A stretch of 64,000 nt of DNA from Bernardetia sp. ABR2-2B. GTDB lineage: Bacteria; Bacteroidota; Bacteroidia; Cytophagales; Bernardetiaceae. The position numbers and the translations under genes are program-made. The notes under the pieces were generated by a model, which saw only the letters and a list, made by a program, of their open reading frames with translations, was not told the DNA's origin and made no database searches. Of the stretch, positions 1-8,742 are shown one piece after another; positions within the stretch are counted from its first letter, which is position 1, and each line of letters opens with the position of its first letter. The stretch lies in NCBI RefSeq assembly GCF_037126435.1, contig NZ_CP147020.1, positions 2,717,293 to 2,781,292 of the forward strand. The letters are read 5' to 3'.

Positions 1-1
1 C

Positions 2-115
2 AAATTATGGGATGGCGAAAACATCTATTTCTTAGTCCTTAACATTGATGAGTACGATAACATTACTTATGTTACTATTACAGACGACCTGTTAAGAAGA
101 TCTATTTCTAACTAA
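2..115 (+). CDS. C-terminal fragment of an unidentified protein
   Basis: A reading frame is open from the window edge to a TAA at 113-115 and gives 37 residues ending in TDDLLRRSISN. Both other forward frames are closed by stops. The fragment is too short to assign a family. It lies on the same strand as the next gene, about 83 bp upstream, so it may be the end of a preceding gene in the same direction. Confidence 0.5.
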   Translation, partial: KLWDGENIYFLVLNIDEYDNITYVTITDDLLRRSISN

Positions 116-198
116 ATCAATCCTACTTTCTAAAAAAGTGACTTGGTAACTAAAATTATCAAGTCCTTAAAACTTATTATTCAAAATTTTACTACGTG

Positions 199-1584
199 AT
201 GAAATATTCAAAAAATATACTACTTCTTCTTTTATTATTTATTCCTCTTTTTGTTCAAGCAAAAGATATTAGTGGTACGTATCTCTGCCACAATATGTAT
301 GTTGCAAGTACAGAAATAGCTCAACGTCCAGATGGCTCAATCAAGCTTGAAATGAAGTTTTTTTATAACGGAATTGATATGAATGACATCAGTACAACCT
401 TAGCACCTATCAATAATGAAAAAACAATTTTTGAAACTGTAGAAAATACTAAATATCCTTTACACATAATTATTAGCGACGGTACAGCGGAGTTATATGT
501 CTTAAATGAAGCTAGAGCTATTCAAGATTATTTTTTGCTATGTCAAGACAAAAAACTTTTGAAGAATCTAATGAAAGAAAAAGGTCTCAAAAGTAAGGCA
601 CAACAAAAAATGACTTTACTGAAAAATGAAGAGTATCAAAGTGAGTATAGCTCAAAACCTGCTATTTTTATTGCCTCTAACCCAACTTCAGATTTTCACG
701 CCAAAAATGCAGGAAAAGTAGTTTTCTTTTCAGAAAAGCCAGAAATAGGTAAGGAAGATATGTCTAAAATTAAGACAAAATTCACACTTGGAGATCAAAT
801 TTGGGCTGTGGCTTATTTTCCTGTGGCTCTTGAAAAACTACCTCGTCTGATGGATACCAATAGAAAGAACTTTTTAGAAGTTGGTTTCTTTGATTATACC
901 AAAAACCTAACTGAAGAAGAAAGAACTATCGGAAGTCAGTCTGTATTGGCATTAGATGAAGAGATGAGAAAACAAAACTACTTTATCTTTCAAGTTATTC
1001 CAACGACAGGCAAGTACAATAATATAGATATACAGAATACAGTTTGGATAGTCAATAAATTAAAGACCTTAGGAGCATTCAACCATACTATCAAAATGAC
1101 AATGGGAGATGACTATGATTATGATGATAGTGTAAATGATTATCAACCTTATTATGAAAATCTATTTTCTGGAACTTTTGAACTGGATATGAGTGATAAA
1201 GAAGCCGTAGCAAAATGGAGTAAAGCACTAAATGATAGTGAGTTTGAATCAAGAGAAATGCCTAATGTGCCAAGAGCTCCAGCTAGTTTTGAGGCTGATA
1301 TTATCGCAAGACTAAATGGTCTGAATGAGAGAAGAGGCTGGGACAGAAAGTGGATAAAAGTATTGAATGATGGTGCTTGGAACTGGATGACTAGAAGAGA
1401 TGACTATGGATTTATTACTGAAAGATATGCTGGCTTCATAGGTGTTTTTGAAGATAAAAAAGGCTGTGGATATATACAACTTACCCTCAAGCAAAAGTAC
1501 ATAGATAACGGTCAGTTTGAAGAAAAAATGTACTGGGATTATGAAGGTAGAGCATATTACCTTTCTTGTGAAAAAGCAAAATAA
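199..1584 (+). CDS. Hypothetical exported protein, 461 aa
   Basis: The N-terminus MKYSKNILLLLLLFIPLF followed by VQA-KD is a clear Sec signal peptide, so the product is periplasmic or surface exposed. An in-frame GTG lies one codon upstream at 196, but the ATG at 199 gives the more normal signal peptide. The mature part is mixed alpha/beta, rich in Lys and aromatic residues, with an acidic YDYDDS-type patch near residue 315. There is no lipobox, no T9SS sorting domain and no catalytic motif I can name. I do not recognise the family. It heads a run of small plus-strand hypotheticals, which may be a loose co-transcribed group. Confidence 0.8.
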   Translation: MKYSKNILLLLLLFIPLFVQAKDISGTYLCHNMYVASTEIAQRPDGSIKLEMKFFYNGIDMNDISTTLAPINNEKTIFETVENTKYPLHIIISDGTAELYVLNEARAIQDYFLLCQDKKLLKNLMKEKGLKSKAQQKMTLLKNEEYQSEYSSKPAIFIASNPTSDFHAKNAGKVVFFSEKPEIGKEDMSKIKTKFTLGDQIWAVAYFPVALEKLPRLMDTNRKNFLEVGFFDYTKNLTEEERTIGSQSVLALDEEMRKQNYFIFQVIPTTGKYNNIDIQNTVWIVNKLKTLGAFNHTIKMTMGDDYDYDDSVNDYQPYYENLFSGTFELDMSDKEAVAKWSKALNDSEFESREMPNVPRAPASFEADIIARLNGLNERRGWDRKWIKVLNDGAWNWMTRRDDYGFITERYAGFIGVFEDKKGCGYIQLTLKQKYIDNGQFEEKMYWDYEGRAYYLSCEKAK

Positions 1585-1677
1585 AGCATTTATCTAAAAA
1601 ACAATTACCAAATTTATTTTTTTACAAGACTTTGCTTTCAAAAAAAGTGAAGTCTTAACTTTCAACCAGCTTTACTA

Positions 1678-1926
1678 ATGATTTCAGATATAGGATTCTT
1701 TATAATGATTTTAGGAGGAGTAAATACACTTTGGAATTTACTTTGGCTAATAATGGCTCAAAGCAGCATAGCAGGAGCTAAAATTTCGAAACAAGTGGGA
1801 ACAGACAACGAAAACACAGATGAAAATATAGAAATTGGAAAGTCTTTTTCTAAGCAACTCATCAGTAATATTGTACCAAGAGTAGCTATAACTCTTATAG
1901 GTACACTTATGTATTTATTAGGTTAG
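1678..1926 (+). CDS. Small two-helix membrane protein, 82 aa
   Basis: The protein has two hydrophobic segments, about residues 4-27 and 64-81, separated by a polar loop rich in Asn, Glu and Lys (near residues 40-58). It is probably an inner-membrane protein with a short soluble loop. The next gene begins 6 bp after its stop, which suggests translation from one mRNA. No family is recognised. The conservative two-helix layout and tight spacing support it being a real gene. Confidence 0.65.
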   Translation: MISDIGFFIMILGGVNTLWNLLWLIMAQSSIAGAKISKQVGTDNENTDENIEIGKSFSKQLISNIVPRVAITLIGTLMYLLG

Positions 1927-1932
1927 AAAATA

Positions 1933-2289
1933 ATGTCTATACAAAATCAACTTCAAGGAAAATGGAAATCTACTGAGCAGATTGAAAGACTACCAGACTA
2001 TGGTTTAGATTTTTCAAAATGGATAGGACAAGGTGCTAGAGATGGTCATTACTACTTTTCTGTTTTACAACAAGAAGAAGAAATAATAGCTCAAGTAGAT
2101 ATTCCTGTGGGTGTAACTGGTTATTTTTCTATTTACAAAGGAAGATTTCAATCTACAAAAACTCAAATCAAAATTTGGCAGAATGACCAAAATCCTGTCA
2201 GAATAAAATATACTCTTGGAGATGACTTACTCACTTTAAAATTATTTTCAACAACTATTAGGTTCAAAAAAACAAATTCAAAAAAATGA
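1933..2289 (+). CDS. Small lipocalin-like hypothetical protein, 118 aa
   Basis: The N-terminal pattern LQGKWKSTEQ, followed by alternating beta-strand-like stretches and a late IKYTLGDDLLTLKL motif, resembles lipocalin-like or META-type beta-barrel proteins of Bacteroidota. There is no signal peptide, so it is predicted to be cytoplasmic. The last codons overlap the next gene by 4 bp (ATGA at 2286-2289), the usual arrangement for translational coupling. Ligand and role are unknown, and the fold assignment is by eye. Confidence 0.7.
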   Translation: MSIQNQLQGKWKSTEQIERLPDYGLDFSKWIGQGARDGHYYFSVLQQEEEIIAQVDIPVGVTGYFSIYKGRFQSTKTQIKIWQNDQNPVRIKYTLGDDLLTLKLFSTTIRFKKTNSKK

Positions 2290-2855
2290 AAAAAATACTT
2301 TTAATTCTATTATTATCAATTTTTACTTTCAACCTAAAAGCACAGGATACGAGTGTAGAGCAATCTACATTTGGAATCCAAACAGGAATTTTAGGTTTTT
2401 GGGTACACAATGAAACAAAACTAAGTAACAAAATTGCTCTCAGAACTGAGCTAGGTTTAGAAGGACAAGTCTATAAAATAGGAAGAAATGATGATAATCT
2501 AGCTAATTATGTTCTTACTCCAGTCTTGACCATAGAACCTCGTTGGTATTATAATTTGAATAAGAGGGCTAATAAATCAAAAAATATTGATGGAAATAGT
2601 GGTAATTTTTTATCTCTCAAAACGAGTTATTATCCAGACTGGTTTATGATTTCAAATGATGAAGGACTACTCATGACAAATCAAATTTTTGTAATTCCTA
2701 CTTGGGGAATGCGAAGAAACTTAGGCAAAAACTTTGTTTTTGAGACAGGAATCGGTTTTGGCTATGCCTACTATTTCACAAAGAAAAATGGATATGACGA
2801 AAACGAAAGTGGAGCAGCTATTAACCTTCATTTAAGAATTGGTTATCGCTTCTAA
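2286..2855 (+). CDS. Outer-membrane beta-barrel-like protein, 189 aa
   Basis: A Sec signal peptide (MKKILLILLLSIFTFNLKA-QD) is followed by alternating amphipathic strands. The protein ends in a typical outer-membrane C-terminus, LHLRIGYRF, with a terminal Phe. The Gly/aromatic-rich strands (FGIQTGILGFWV, GIGFGYAYYF) fit a small 8-strand barrel. It overlaps the upstream gene by 4 bp, so the two are likely coupled. The function is unknown; porin-like or structural roles are possible. Confidence 0.75.
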   Translation: MKKILLILLLSIFTFNLKAQDTSVEQSTFGIQTGILGFWVHNETKLSNKIALRTELGLEGQVYKIGRNDDNLANYVLTPVLTIEPRWYYNLNKRANKSKNIDGNSGNFLSLKTSYYPDWFMISNDEGLLMTNQIFVIPTWGMRRNLGKNFVFETGIGFGYAYYFTKKNGYDENESGAAINLHLRIGYRF

Positions 2856-2884
2856 AAAACCACTTTGAATAAGGATTATTATAA

Positions 2885-3352
2885 ATGATAAATAAGCACC
2901 AATTACATCACAAAAAGTATAAATCTTTTCTAAGAGAAAATAGACAAGACCCTATTACTGGAGATACTATCCAAGAAAATGATACTGTTGTAATTTGTGC
3001 TGTCTGTAAATCAGCTTTTTTAGAAGATTCTTGGAGTTATATGAATGGTCAGCATTGTAATCAATCATCAACTTTAAAAAAAATTCCTAAAGAGAATGCT
3101 CTTATAATCAAACAAGAAAAAACAAAACCTAAAAAAGCAAATAAACAAAAAAACACAGAACGAAATGAAAAGTATAGGAGTATTTCTTTATCACTTGCTG
3201 TTATTTTACCTATAGGCTTTTATGTATTCTGTATGGTCAACTATTTTAAACCAACAGATACTGGTTTTTTAATGACAGGAGTATTCTTGACAGCAGGTAT
3301 TTCTGGAGTATTAATAATGTTTGTTGATTATTTTTTTAAAAATATAACTTAA
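2885..3352 (+). CDS. RING-like half-zinc-site protein with two membrane helices, 155 aa
   Basis: Residues 12-68 form a small domain with DPITG at 22-26, a Cys pair at 38 and 41 (VVICAVC), a Trp at 50 and His57-Cys58. The spacing copies bacterial RING-like domains, but ligands 1, 2, 5 and 6 are replaced by Asp/Thr and non-ligand residues, leaving only the CxxC plus HC site. A Lys-rich linker (about 78-98) is followed by two transmembrane segments near residues 102-120 and 127-148. The N-terminal domain matches the protein encoded at 45244-46020 without gaps. The stop codon overlaps the convergent LuxR gene by 4 bp. The RING relation is inferred by pattern and the function is unknown. Confidence 0.75.
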   Translation: MINKHQLHHKKYKSFLRENRQDPITGDTIQENDTVVICAVCKSAFLEDSWSYMNGQHCNQSSTLKKIPKENALIIKQEKTKPKKANKQKNTERNEKYRSISLSLAVILPIGFYVFCMVNYFKPTDTGFLMTGVFLTAGISGVLIMFVDYFFKNIT

Positions 3353-4017
3353 GCCAAATTAAAATTTAAGGCAAATTGTATTAGTTCTGCACTTGAAGAA
3401 AAACCACTTTTTTTATAGATATTTTTTTTATGTTTAGTAATGGTATGAGGAGATAAAAATAATTTTTCAGCAATTTCCTTTACCTCAAGCCCTTGACAAA
3501 CGAGCTGAATAACTTCCTTCTCTCGCTTTGAAAACTCTTTATAGAGAGAAAGATTTTTTTCAATATAACTTGAAGAGTCAAAAAGAGTATTTACCTCTTC
3601 TTTAAATTCATCCACTTGTGTAATCGGACAAGTTATACTTTGAAATATATTTCTTTTAATATTGAGCTTTACACAAGTAAAATAAACTTGATATTCTGTC
3701 TGTCCTTTTAATCTCAATCGTTGAAAATAACTAAGCGTTTTGCTCTCATCATTTTCAGCAGCAAACTCATGTAATTGAGGCAAACATCGTTGAATATCTT
3801 CAGGGTGCATAATATCTAATAAAAACTCTGCTCCTGCCTCTTGTATTTCCTCAAGTGTTTTACCATATAATTGACAGCCCTTTTCTTCTAAATACAACAA
3901 GTTAATTGTATCTTTATCATTTTCATGATAGAAACCTAAGAAATCTTCTGTACCTGTTTTTACCTCATCTATATTGTTCAGACGAGCAAGAGATTTTTGT
4001 ATATCTAAAACACCCAT
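3349..4017 (-). CDS. LuxR-family regulator with PAS-like sensor domain, 222 aa
   Basis: The C-terminal 60 residues form a GerE/LuxR helix-turn-helix (FSKREKEVIQLVCQGL, then EIAEKLFLSPHTITKHKKNI), which binds DNA. Residues about 20-135 look like a PAS fold, with a HPEDI element at about 93 followed by beta strands, so it probably senses a signal directly rather than by phosphorylation. It is the downstream member of a tandem pair, 15 bp after the start of its paralogue's stop, and likely shares its mRNA. Target genes cannot be read from the sequence; the neighbouring small genes or the metal-efflux operon are possibilities. Confidence 0.85.
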   Translation of the reverse strand: MGVLDIQKSLARLNNIDEVKTGTEDFLGFYHENDKDTINLLYLEEKGCQLYGKTLEEIQEAGAEFLLDIMHPEDIQRCLPQLHEFAAENDESKTLSYFQRLRLKGQTEYQVYFTCVKLNIKRNIFQSITCPITQVDEFKEEVNTLFDSSSYIEKNLSLYKEFSKREKEVIQLVCQGLEVKEIAEKLFLSPHTITKHKKNIYKKSGFSSSAELIQFALNFNLA

Positions 4018-4032
4018 ATAATTAAATCTATT

Positions 4033-4704
4033 TTACTTGTGTATTTTGAATTTTACAGCAAAGTTATAAAATCTAAAAAAACTATGAACATTCATTTTTC
4101 TATAAATATTAATCTTATGGTTTTTAATAGTATGAACAGATACACCCATTGCATCAGCCACTCCTTGTAAAGAATTTCCACTACATAAATATTTACAAAC
4201 TTCTATTTCTTTTTTGGTCAGAAGGCTAAACCTTTCCAAGTTCTCTTTGATAAAATTTACATTTTCATAAATATCATTGATACTTTGATTGAAGAGTTCT
4301 AAATCATGGACAGGTACACTCAAGTTTAATATACGACTATCATCTAATATTTTACCTCTCGTATAATAGAGCATTTCTTTGTGAGAAGGATAAGTAACTC
4401 GCTGAAAAAATGAAACATGTGTCATCTCTTCTTGATTGTTAATGTAATCTAAGTTTACATTAACTGCATTTGTCAAGTCTTGAGGATGAACCGTTTTTTG
4501 TAAATAAGTAAAACCTTCTCTATTTAACTCTTCGATATCTATATCAAAATACTCTAATAACTTGGTATCAGATTCAATAACAGAAAAATCTTCTAATGAG
4601 TTGATATGCAAATGACATGGAATATGTCTTGTTATTTCTTCAATAGACTTTTCACCTGTTTTGATTTGACGAGAAACTTCATGAATACTAAACTGTTCGA
4701 ACAT
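4033..4704 (-). CDS. LuxR-family regulator with PAS-like sensor domain, 223 aa
   Basis: Same architecture as the next gene downstream: a PAS-like N-terminal region with a VHPQDL element, then a C-terminal LuxR/GerE helix-turn-helix (LTKKEIEVCKYLCSGN and SVHTIKNHKINIYRKM). I chose the ATG at 4704 rather than a TTG at 4737 because it gives a length matching the paralogue (222 aa) and a normal start codon. The pair appears to be an old tandem duplication with strongly diverged sensor domains, so the two may respond to different signals. They are transcribed away from the metal-efflux operon, with 278 bp of shared upstream DNA. Confidence 0.82.
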   Translation of the reverse strand: MFEQFSIHEVSRQIKTGEKSIEEITRHIPCHLHINSLEDFSVIESDTKLLEYFDIDIEELNREGFTYLQKTVHPQDLTNAVNVNLDYINNQEEMTHVSFFQRVTYPSHKEMLYYTRGKILDDSRILNLSVPVHDLELFNQSINDIYENVNFIKENLERFSLLTKKEIEVCKYLCSGNSLQGVADAMGVSVHTIKNHKINIYRKMNVHSFFRFYNFAVKFKIHK

Positions 4705-4911
4705 AAGCTTATCTTTTTGATAGTGAAGGGAATACAAAGTTAAGGTTTTTAAATAAAAATGAGAAATTAATGATATTTATAACAAAAATCTCAACCTTAT
4801 TATTTCATAGACTATACTCACAGATACATCGCTGCTTATCATAAAACTAGATAACTTCAGAACCTATTCTAAATTAAACTCTTTCCAAATTAGCTTTTTA
4901 AGAAAGTTTAT

Positions 4912-4943
4912 TTTGAAAGAGGACAACAAATTTCTCACTTTTG
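4912..4943 (+). promoter_or_regulatory. Candidate promoter of the metal-efflux operon
   Basis: TTTG at 4912-4915, 20 bp of spacer and CACTTTTG at 4936-4943 fit the Bacteroidota -33/-7 consensus with one mismatch (C for T at the first base of the -7 box). Transcription would begin near 4949, about 34 nt before the ATG at 4983. The leader would include the palindrome CCTCAACGAGG at 4960-4970. Confidence 0.45.
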
Positions 4944-4959
4944 TAGTACATACACTATA

Positions 4960-4970
4960 CCTCAACGAGG
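4960..4970. repeat. Short palindromic repeat CCTCAACGAGG
   Basis: An 11-bp near-palindrome lies just before the first gene of the efflux operon. Its core matches the arms of the larger inverted repeat at 8726-8801, so it looks like a solitary half-copy of the same family. Confidence 0.45.
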
Positions 4971-4982
4971 TTTAAATAAAAA

Positions 4983-5417
4983 ATGAAGAACTTTTCTAAC
5001 ATATCGCAAAATCTCAAAACTCGCTTTCCACTTTTTTGGATAGTCATGAGTTTGTTTTTGCTTGTCGGACATTCATTTACACCTCATTGTCATCATCAAC
5101 ATGTAGTTTGTCAATCAAATACAATTCATACACACAAAGCAAAGTCTTCAAACTTTTTTGCTTTGCTCTATTCTCCAAATATGGGAGAAGAACATCTGCA
5201 TAATTTTACAGAAGAAGGTAGTTCTGTTTCTAAAAAGCTTCAAAAAACAGTAAAACAAAACCCTCAAGTTGTTTTTACAAACTTTTCTACTGCCCAAACT
5301 CATCTAAAACAAGCAATAGTTTCTAGCAAAAATACGTGTCTCTGTTTCTTTGCACATACCATTCAAGATATTCTTTTTAAGAATATTCCTCTTCGTGCGC
5401 CCCCAGTTTTAGCATAA
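4983..5417 (+). CDS. Small Cys/His-rich exported or membrane-anchored protein of the metal-efflux operon, 144 aa
   Basis: One hydrophobic segment (about residues 16-32) is followed by a His/Cys-rich stretch (HSFTPHCHHQHVVC), further His pairs near residues 48-50 and 74-76, and a late CLCFFAH element. Such residues suit binding of soft metals such as Cu, Ag, Zn or Co. Its position as first gene before an RND metal pump supports a role as a metal chaperone or sensor, but this rests on context only. The gap to the pump gene contains two GC-rich palindromes, so expression may be uncoupled from the downstream genes. Confidence 0.7.
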   Translation: MKNFSNISQNLKTRFPLFWIVMSLFLLVGHSFTPHCHHQHVVCQSNTIHTHKAKSSNFFALLYSPNMGEEHLHNFTEEGSSVSKKLQKTVKQNPQVVFTNFSTAQTHLKQAIVSSKNTCLCFFAHTIQDILFKNIPLRAPPVLA

Positions 5418-5447
5418 TCTTTCGATTTATTTTATTTTTTATTTCTA

Positions 5448-5525
5448 GTTCAAGCCTTGAGGCTTGAACCAGTTAATACATTATACCGTATTCCTCCTCT
5501 CCTTCGGAGGGGTTGGGGGAGGTCA
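5448..5525. repeat. GC-rich palindromic element before czcA
   Basis: GTTCAAGCC (5448-5456) and GGCTTGAAC (5461-5469) form a perfect 9-bp hairpin with a 4-nt loop. Twenty-odd bases later a second hairpin is built on CTCCTTCGGAG (TTCG tetraloop) and is flanked by CCTCC and GGGGGAGG. This GC content stands out strongly from the AT-rich surroundings. It falls inside the open frame upstream of the czcA ATG and is probably non-coding. Confidence 0.55.
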
Positions 5526-5538
5526 AATCAAAAATTTT

Positions 5539-8500
5539 ATGTTAGACAACCTAATCGGATTTTCTATCCGTAATAAATTCATTGTCTTTATGGGCATGTT
5601 GGCTCTTATTGGTTGGGGAATGTATTCTCTTCTCAATTTGCCCTTAGATGCCGTCCCAGATATTACAAATAATCAAGTTCAGATTGTAACACAATCGCCT
5701 ACCTTAGCACCTCAAGAAGTGGAGCGTTTTATTACTACACCTGTCGAACTCTCCATGGCAAATTTGCCAAATGTGGTTGAGGTGCGTTCAGTTTCAAAAT
5801 ACGGTCTTTCAGTTGTTACAATTGTTTTCAAAGAAGACACAAAACTTCTGGAAGCTCGTCAGCTTGTTAGCGAACAATTAACAGCTATTTCTGGTGAAAT
5901 TCCTGCTCATTTGGGAGTTCCTTCCTTAATGCCTATCACAACAGGATTGGGCGAAATTTATCAATATACACTCAAAGTAGAAGAAAAATTTGAAAAAAAA
6001 TATTCTATTACTGACCTAAGAACCATTCAAGATTGGATTGTAAAAAGGCAAATGGCAGGTATTGAAGGAGTTGTAGAAGTGAGTTCTTTTGGTGGAAATC
6101 TCAAACAATATGAAGTTTCTGTCAATCCTTCGACCTTGCAAGGTTTGGGAATTACTTTGAATGATATTTATGATGCTTTGGCAAGTAATAACTCTAATGG
6201 TGGAGGAAGTTATATCGAAAAAACACATTATAGATATTATGTCAGAACAGAAGGATTAATAGAATCTTTAGAGCAAATCAAACAAATTCCTATCAAAGTC
6301 AGAAACTCAAAACCTATTTTGATTGGAGAAATTGCTGAAGTAAAAGAAGGATTTGCACCACGATTAGGCGCAATGACACAAGGAGGAACAGGCGAAGCAG
6401 TCGGTGGAATTGTCTTGATGCTCAAAGGCGCAAACTCTTCAGAAGTCATTGCAAATATTGATGAACGTGTAAAATTAGTTCAAAAAGCCTTGCCCGAAGG
6501 AGTTAGTATTGTTCCTTATTTGGAGCGTTCCGACTTGATTGGAAGAGCCATTGCAACCGTTTCGAACAACTTAGCAGAAGGTGCATTGATTGTAATTTTT
6601 GTTTTGGTACTGCTTTTAGGAAATTTCAGAGCAGGTTTTATTGTTGCTTCTGTAATTCCACTAGCGTTAATGTTTGCCTTTGGAATGATGAATCTTTTTG
6701 GAGTTTCGGCAAACCTGATGAGTTTGGGAGCAATTGATTTTGGGTTGATTGTCGATGGTTCGGTTATTATTGTTGAAAATGTAGTTCATCAATTATACAA
6801 AAAACACAAAGGGCAGAAACTGACAACCCAGCAAATGGATAATGCCGTTTTGGATTCTTCTCTACAAATCAGACAATCGGCAGCCTTTGGAGAAATCATT
6901 ATTTTGATGGTTTATTTACCAATTTTGGCACTTACAGGCACAGAAGGAAAAATGTTTAAACCAATGGCAGAAACCGTAATTTTTGCCATTTTGGGAGCGT
7001 TTATTTTGTCTTTGACGTATATTCCAATGATGTCGGCTTGGCTTTTATCCAAAAATGTAAAAGAAAAACACAGTTTTGCAGAACGAATTTCAAATTCAAT
7101 TATGCAAGCTGCTGAAAACTTTTATATTCCTATCCTCAAAAAATCATTACAATTTGGAAAAAGTATTGTAATCATTTTTGTACTCGTTTTTGGTGTAAGT
7201 GTGTATATGTTTTCACAAATGGGAGGCGAATTTATACCAACTTTAGAAGAAGGCGATTTTGCGATGCAGCTCACTCTTCCAGCAGGAAGTTCTTTAGAGG
7301 AAAGCATCAAAACCAGTACAGCAGCTGAACAGATTTTAATAAAAGAATTTCCTAATGAAGTGCGTGATGTAGTTTCAAAAATAGGAACAGCAGAAATTCC
7401 GACTGACCCTATGTCGATTGAAAATGCTGATATTATGATTTTATTACGACCAAAATCAGAATGGACAACCACACAAGACCAAGAGAAATTAGTTGAAAAA
7501 ATGAAAAAGGCTTTAGAGATTTTGCCGTATGCAGAATTTGAATTTACGCAGCCTATTCAACTTCGTTTTAATGAACTTATCACAGGTGATAAATCAGATA
7601 TTGCCATTCGTCTTTTTGGCGAAAATTTGGATACCCTTTATAGTTATGGACAACAAATAGGCTCACTTTCAGAAAAAATTGAAGGTGTTGGAGATGTGCG
7701 AGTAGAGCAGATTGTCGGACTTCCTCAATTTGTTGTTGAGTACGATAGACAAAAATTAGCGCAGTATGGAATTACGATTGATGAAGCAAATAAACTAGTC
7801 GAAACGGCTTTTGCAGGTGGTTATGCAGGTACGATTTACGAAGGCGAAAAGCGTTTTGATTTGGTAGTTCGTCTGTCTGAAAAAGACAGAAACAAGCCTG
7901 AAACGCTAGAAAATCTATTTATTTCAATTCCTACTACAAATCAGCAAGTTCCTTTAAATACTCTCGCCAAAATCAAGCGAATTGAAGGCGCAGCACAGAT
8001 TTCAAGAGAAAATACACAACGAAAACTTACCGTCGGAATCAATGTCAGAGGGCGAGATGTAGAATCTTTAGTCAATGAGCTTTCTGAAAAAATTGATACT
8101 CAAATCAAATTACCTACTGGCTATTTGGTTACTTATGGAGGACAATTTGAAAACCTACAAGCTGCAAAAGCTCGTCTGCAAATTGCCGTTCCTGTGGCAT
8201 TGCTTATGATTTTTGCCCTCCTTTTTATCACTTTCGGTTCGCTTGAGCAAACTATTTTGATTTTTACTGCTATTCCACTTTCTGCCATTGGTGGCGTTTG
8301 GGCGTTGCATTTGCGTGATATGCCGTTCAGTATTTCGGCTGGAGTGGGTTTTATTGCCCTTTTTGGTGTGGCTGTTTTGAATGGAATTGTGTTGATTGCT
8401 CGTTTTAATGACCTTAAAAAAGAGGAAAATACAGGAAAAGCAAGTCCGAAAGAAGAAAATCCAACCGAAACTTTACCATTAAAAGAACGCATCAAAATAC

Positions 8501-8742
8501 GAATCATTCAAGGCACAAAAGACCGTCTAAGACCTGTTTTGATGACTGCTCTAACGGCTGCATTAGGATTTTTACCGATGGCACTTTCGACGGCAGCAGG
8601 TGCAGAAGTTCAGAAACCTCTTGCAACCGTGGTGATTGGTGGACTTATTACAGCAACTGTTTTGACACTTATTGTTCTTCCTATTTTGTATGGATTTTTG
8701 GAGGAAAGAAAAAAACATTCTACAACCGTCAACGAGGCATAA
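5539..8742 (+). CDS. czcA: Heavy-metal efflux RND pump, CzcA/CusA family, 1067 aa
   Basis: This inner-membrane proton antiporter drives metal ions out of the cell through the adaptor and outer-membrane factor encoded downstream. The N-terminus (MLDNLIGFSIRNKF) and twelve-helix layout with two large periplasmic loops match the family. Helix 4 has DFGLIVDGSVIIVEN, whose acidic residues are the proton relay of the heavy-metal (HME) subgroup. The frame stays open upstream to 5464, but that part is encoded by a GC-rich palindrome, so I place the start at ATG 5539, which gives the usual family length. The last six codons (TTVNEA) lie in a repeat element. Cu/Ag versus Co/Zn/Cd specificity cannot be settled by eye. 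Confidence 0.93.
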   Translation: MLDNLIGFSIRNKFIVFMGMLALIGWGMYSLLNLPLDAVPDITNNQVQIVTQSPTLAPQEVERFITTPVELSMANLPNVVEVRSVSKYGLSVVTIVFKEDTKLLEARQLVSEQLTAISGEIPAHLGVPSLMPITTGLGEIYQYTLKVEEKFEKKYSITDLRTIQDWIVKRQMAGIEGVVEVSSFGGNLKQYEVSVNPSTLQGLGITLNDIYDALASNNSNGGGSYIEKTHYRYYVRTEGLIESLEQIKQIPIKVRNSKPILIGEIAEVKEGFAPRLGAMTQGGTGEAVGGIVLMLKGANSSEVIANIDERVKLVQKALPEGVSIVPYLERSDLIGRAIATVSNNLAEGALIVIFVLVLLLGNFRAGFIVASVIPLALMFAFGMMNLFGVSANLMSLGAIDFGLIVDGSVIIVENVVHQLYKKHKGQKLTTQQMDNAVLDSSLQIRQSAAFGEIIILMVYLPILALTGTEGKMFKPMAETVIFAILGAFILSLTYIPMMSAWLLSKNVKEKHSFAERISNSIMQAAENFYIPILKKSLQFGKSIVIIFVLVFGVSVYMFSQMGGEFIPTLEEGDFAMQLTLPAGSSLEESIKTSTAAEQILIKEFPNEVRDVVSKIGTAEIPTDPMSIENADIMILLRPKSEWTTTQDQEKLVEKMKKALEILPYAEFEFTQPIQLRFNELITGDKSDIAIRLFGENLDTLYSYGQQIGSLSEKIEGVGDVRVEQIVGLPQFVVEYDRQKLAQYGITIDEANKLVETAFAGGYAGTIYEGEKRFDLVVRLSEKDRNKPETLENLFISIPTTNQQVPLNTLAKIKRIEGAAQISRENTQRKLTVGINVRGRDVESLVNELSEKIDTQIKLPTGYLVTYGGQFENLQAAKARLQIAVPVALLMIFALLFITFGSLEQTILIFTAIPLSAIGGVWALHLRDMPFSISAGVGFIALFGVAVLNGIVLIARFNDLKKEENTGKASPKEENPTETLPLKERIKIRIIQGTKDRLRPVLMTALTAALGFLPMALSTAAGAEVQKPLATVVIGGLITATVLTLIVLPILYGFLEERKKHSTTVNEA

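Noticed and set aside
5464-5538. N-terminal extension of the metal pump
   Set aside because: It is encoded by GC-rich palindromes, lacks family similarity, and an ATG at 5539 gives the standard N-terminus.
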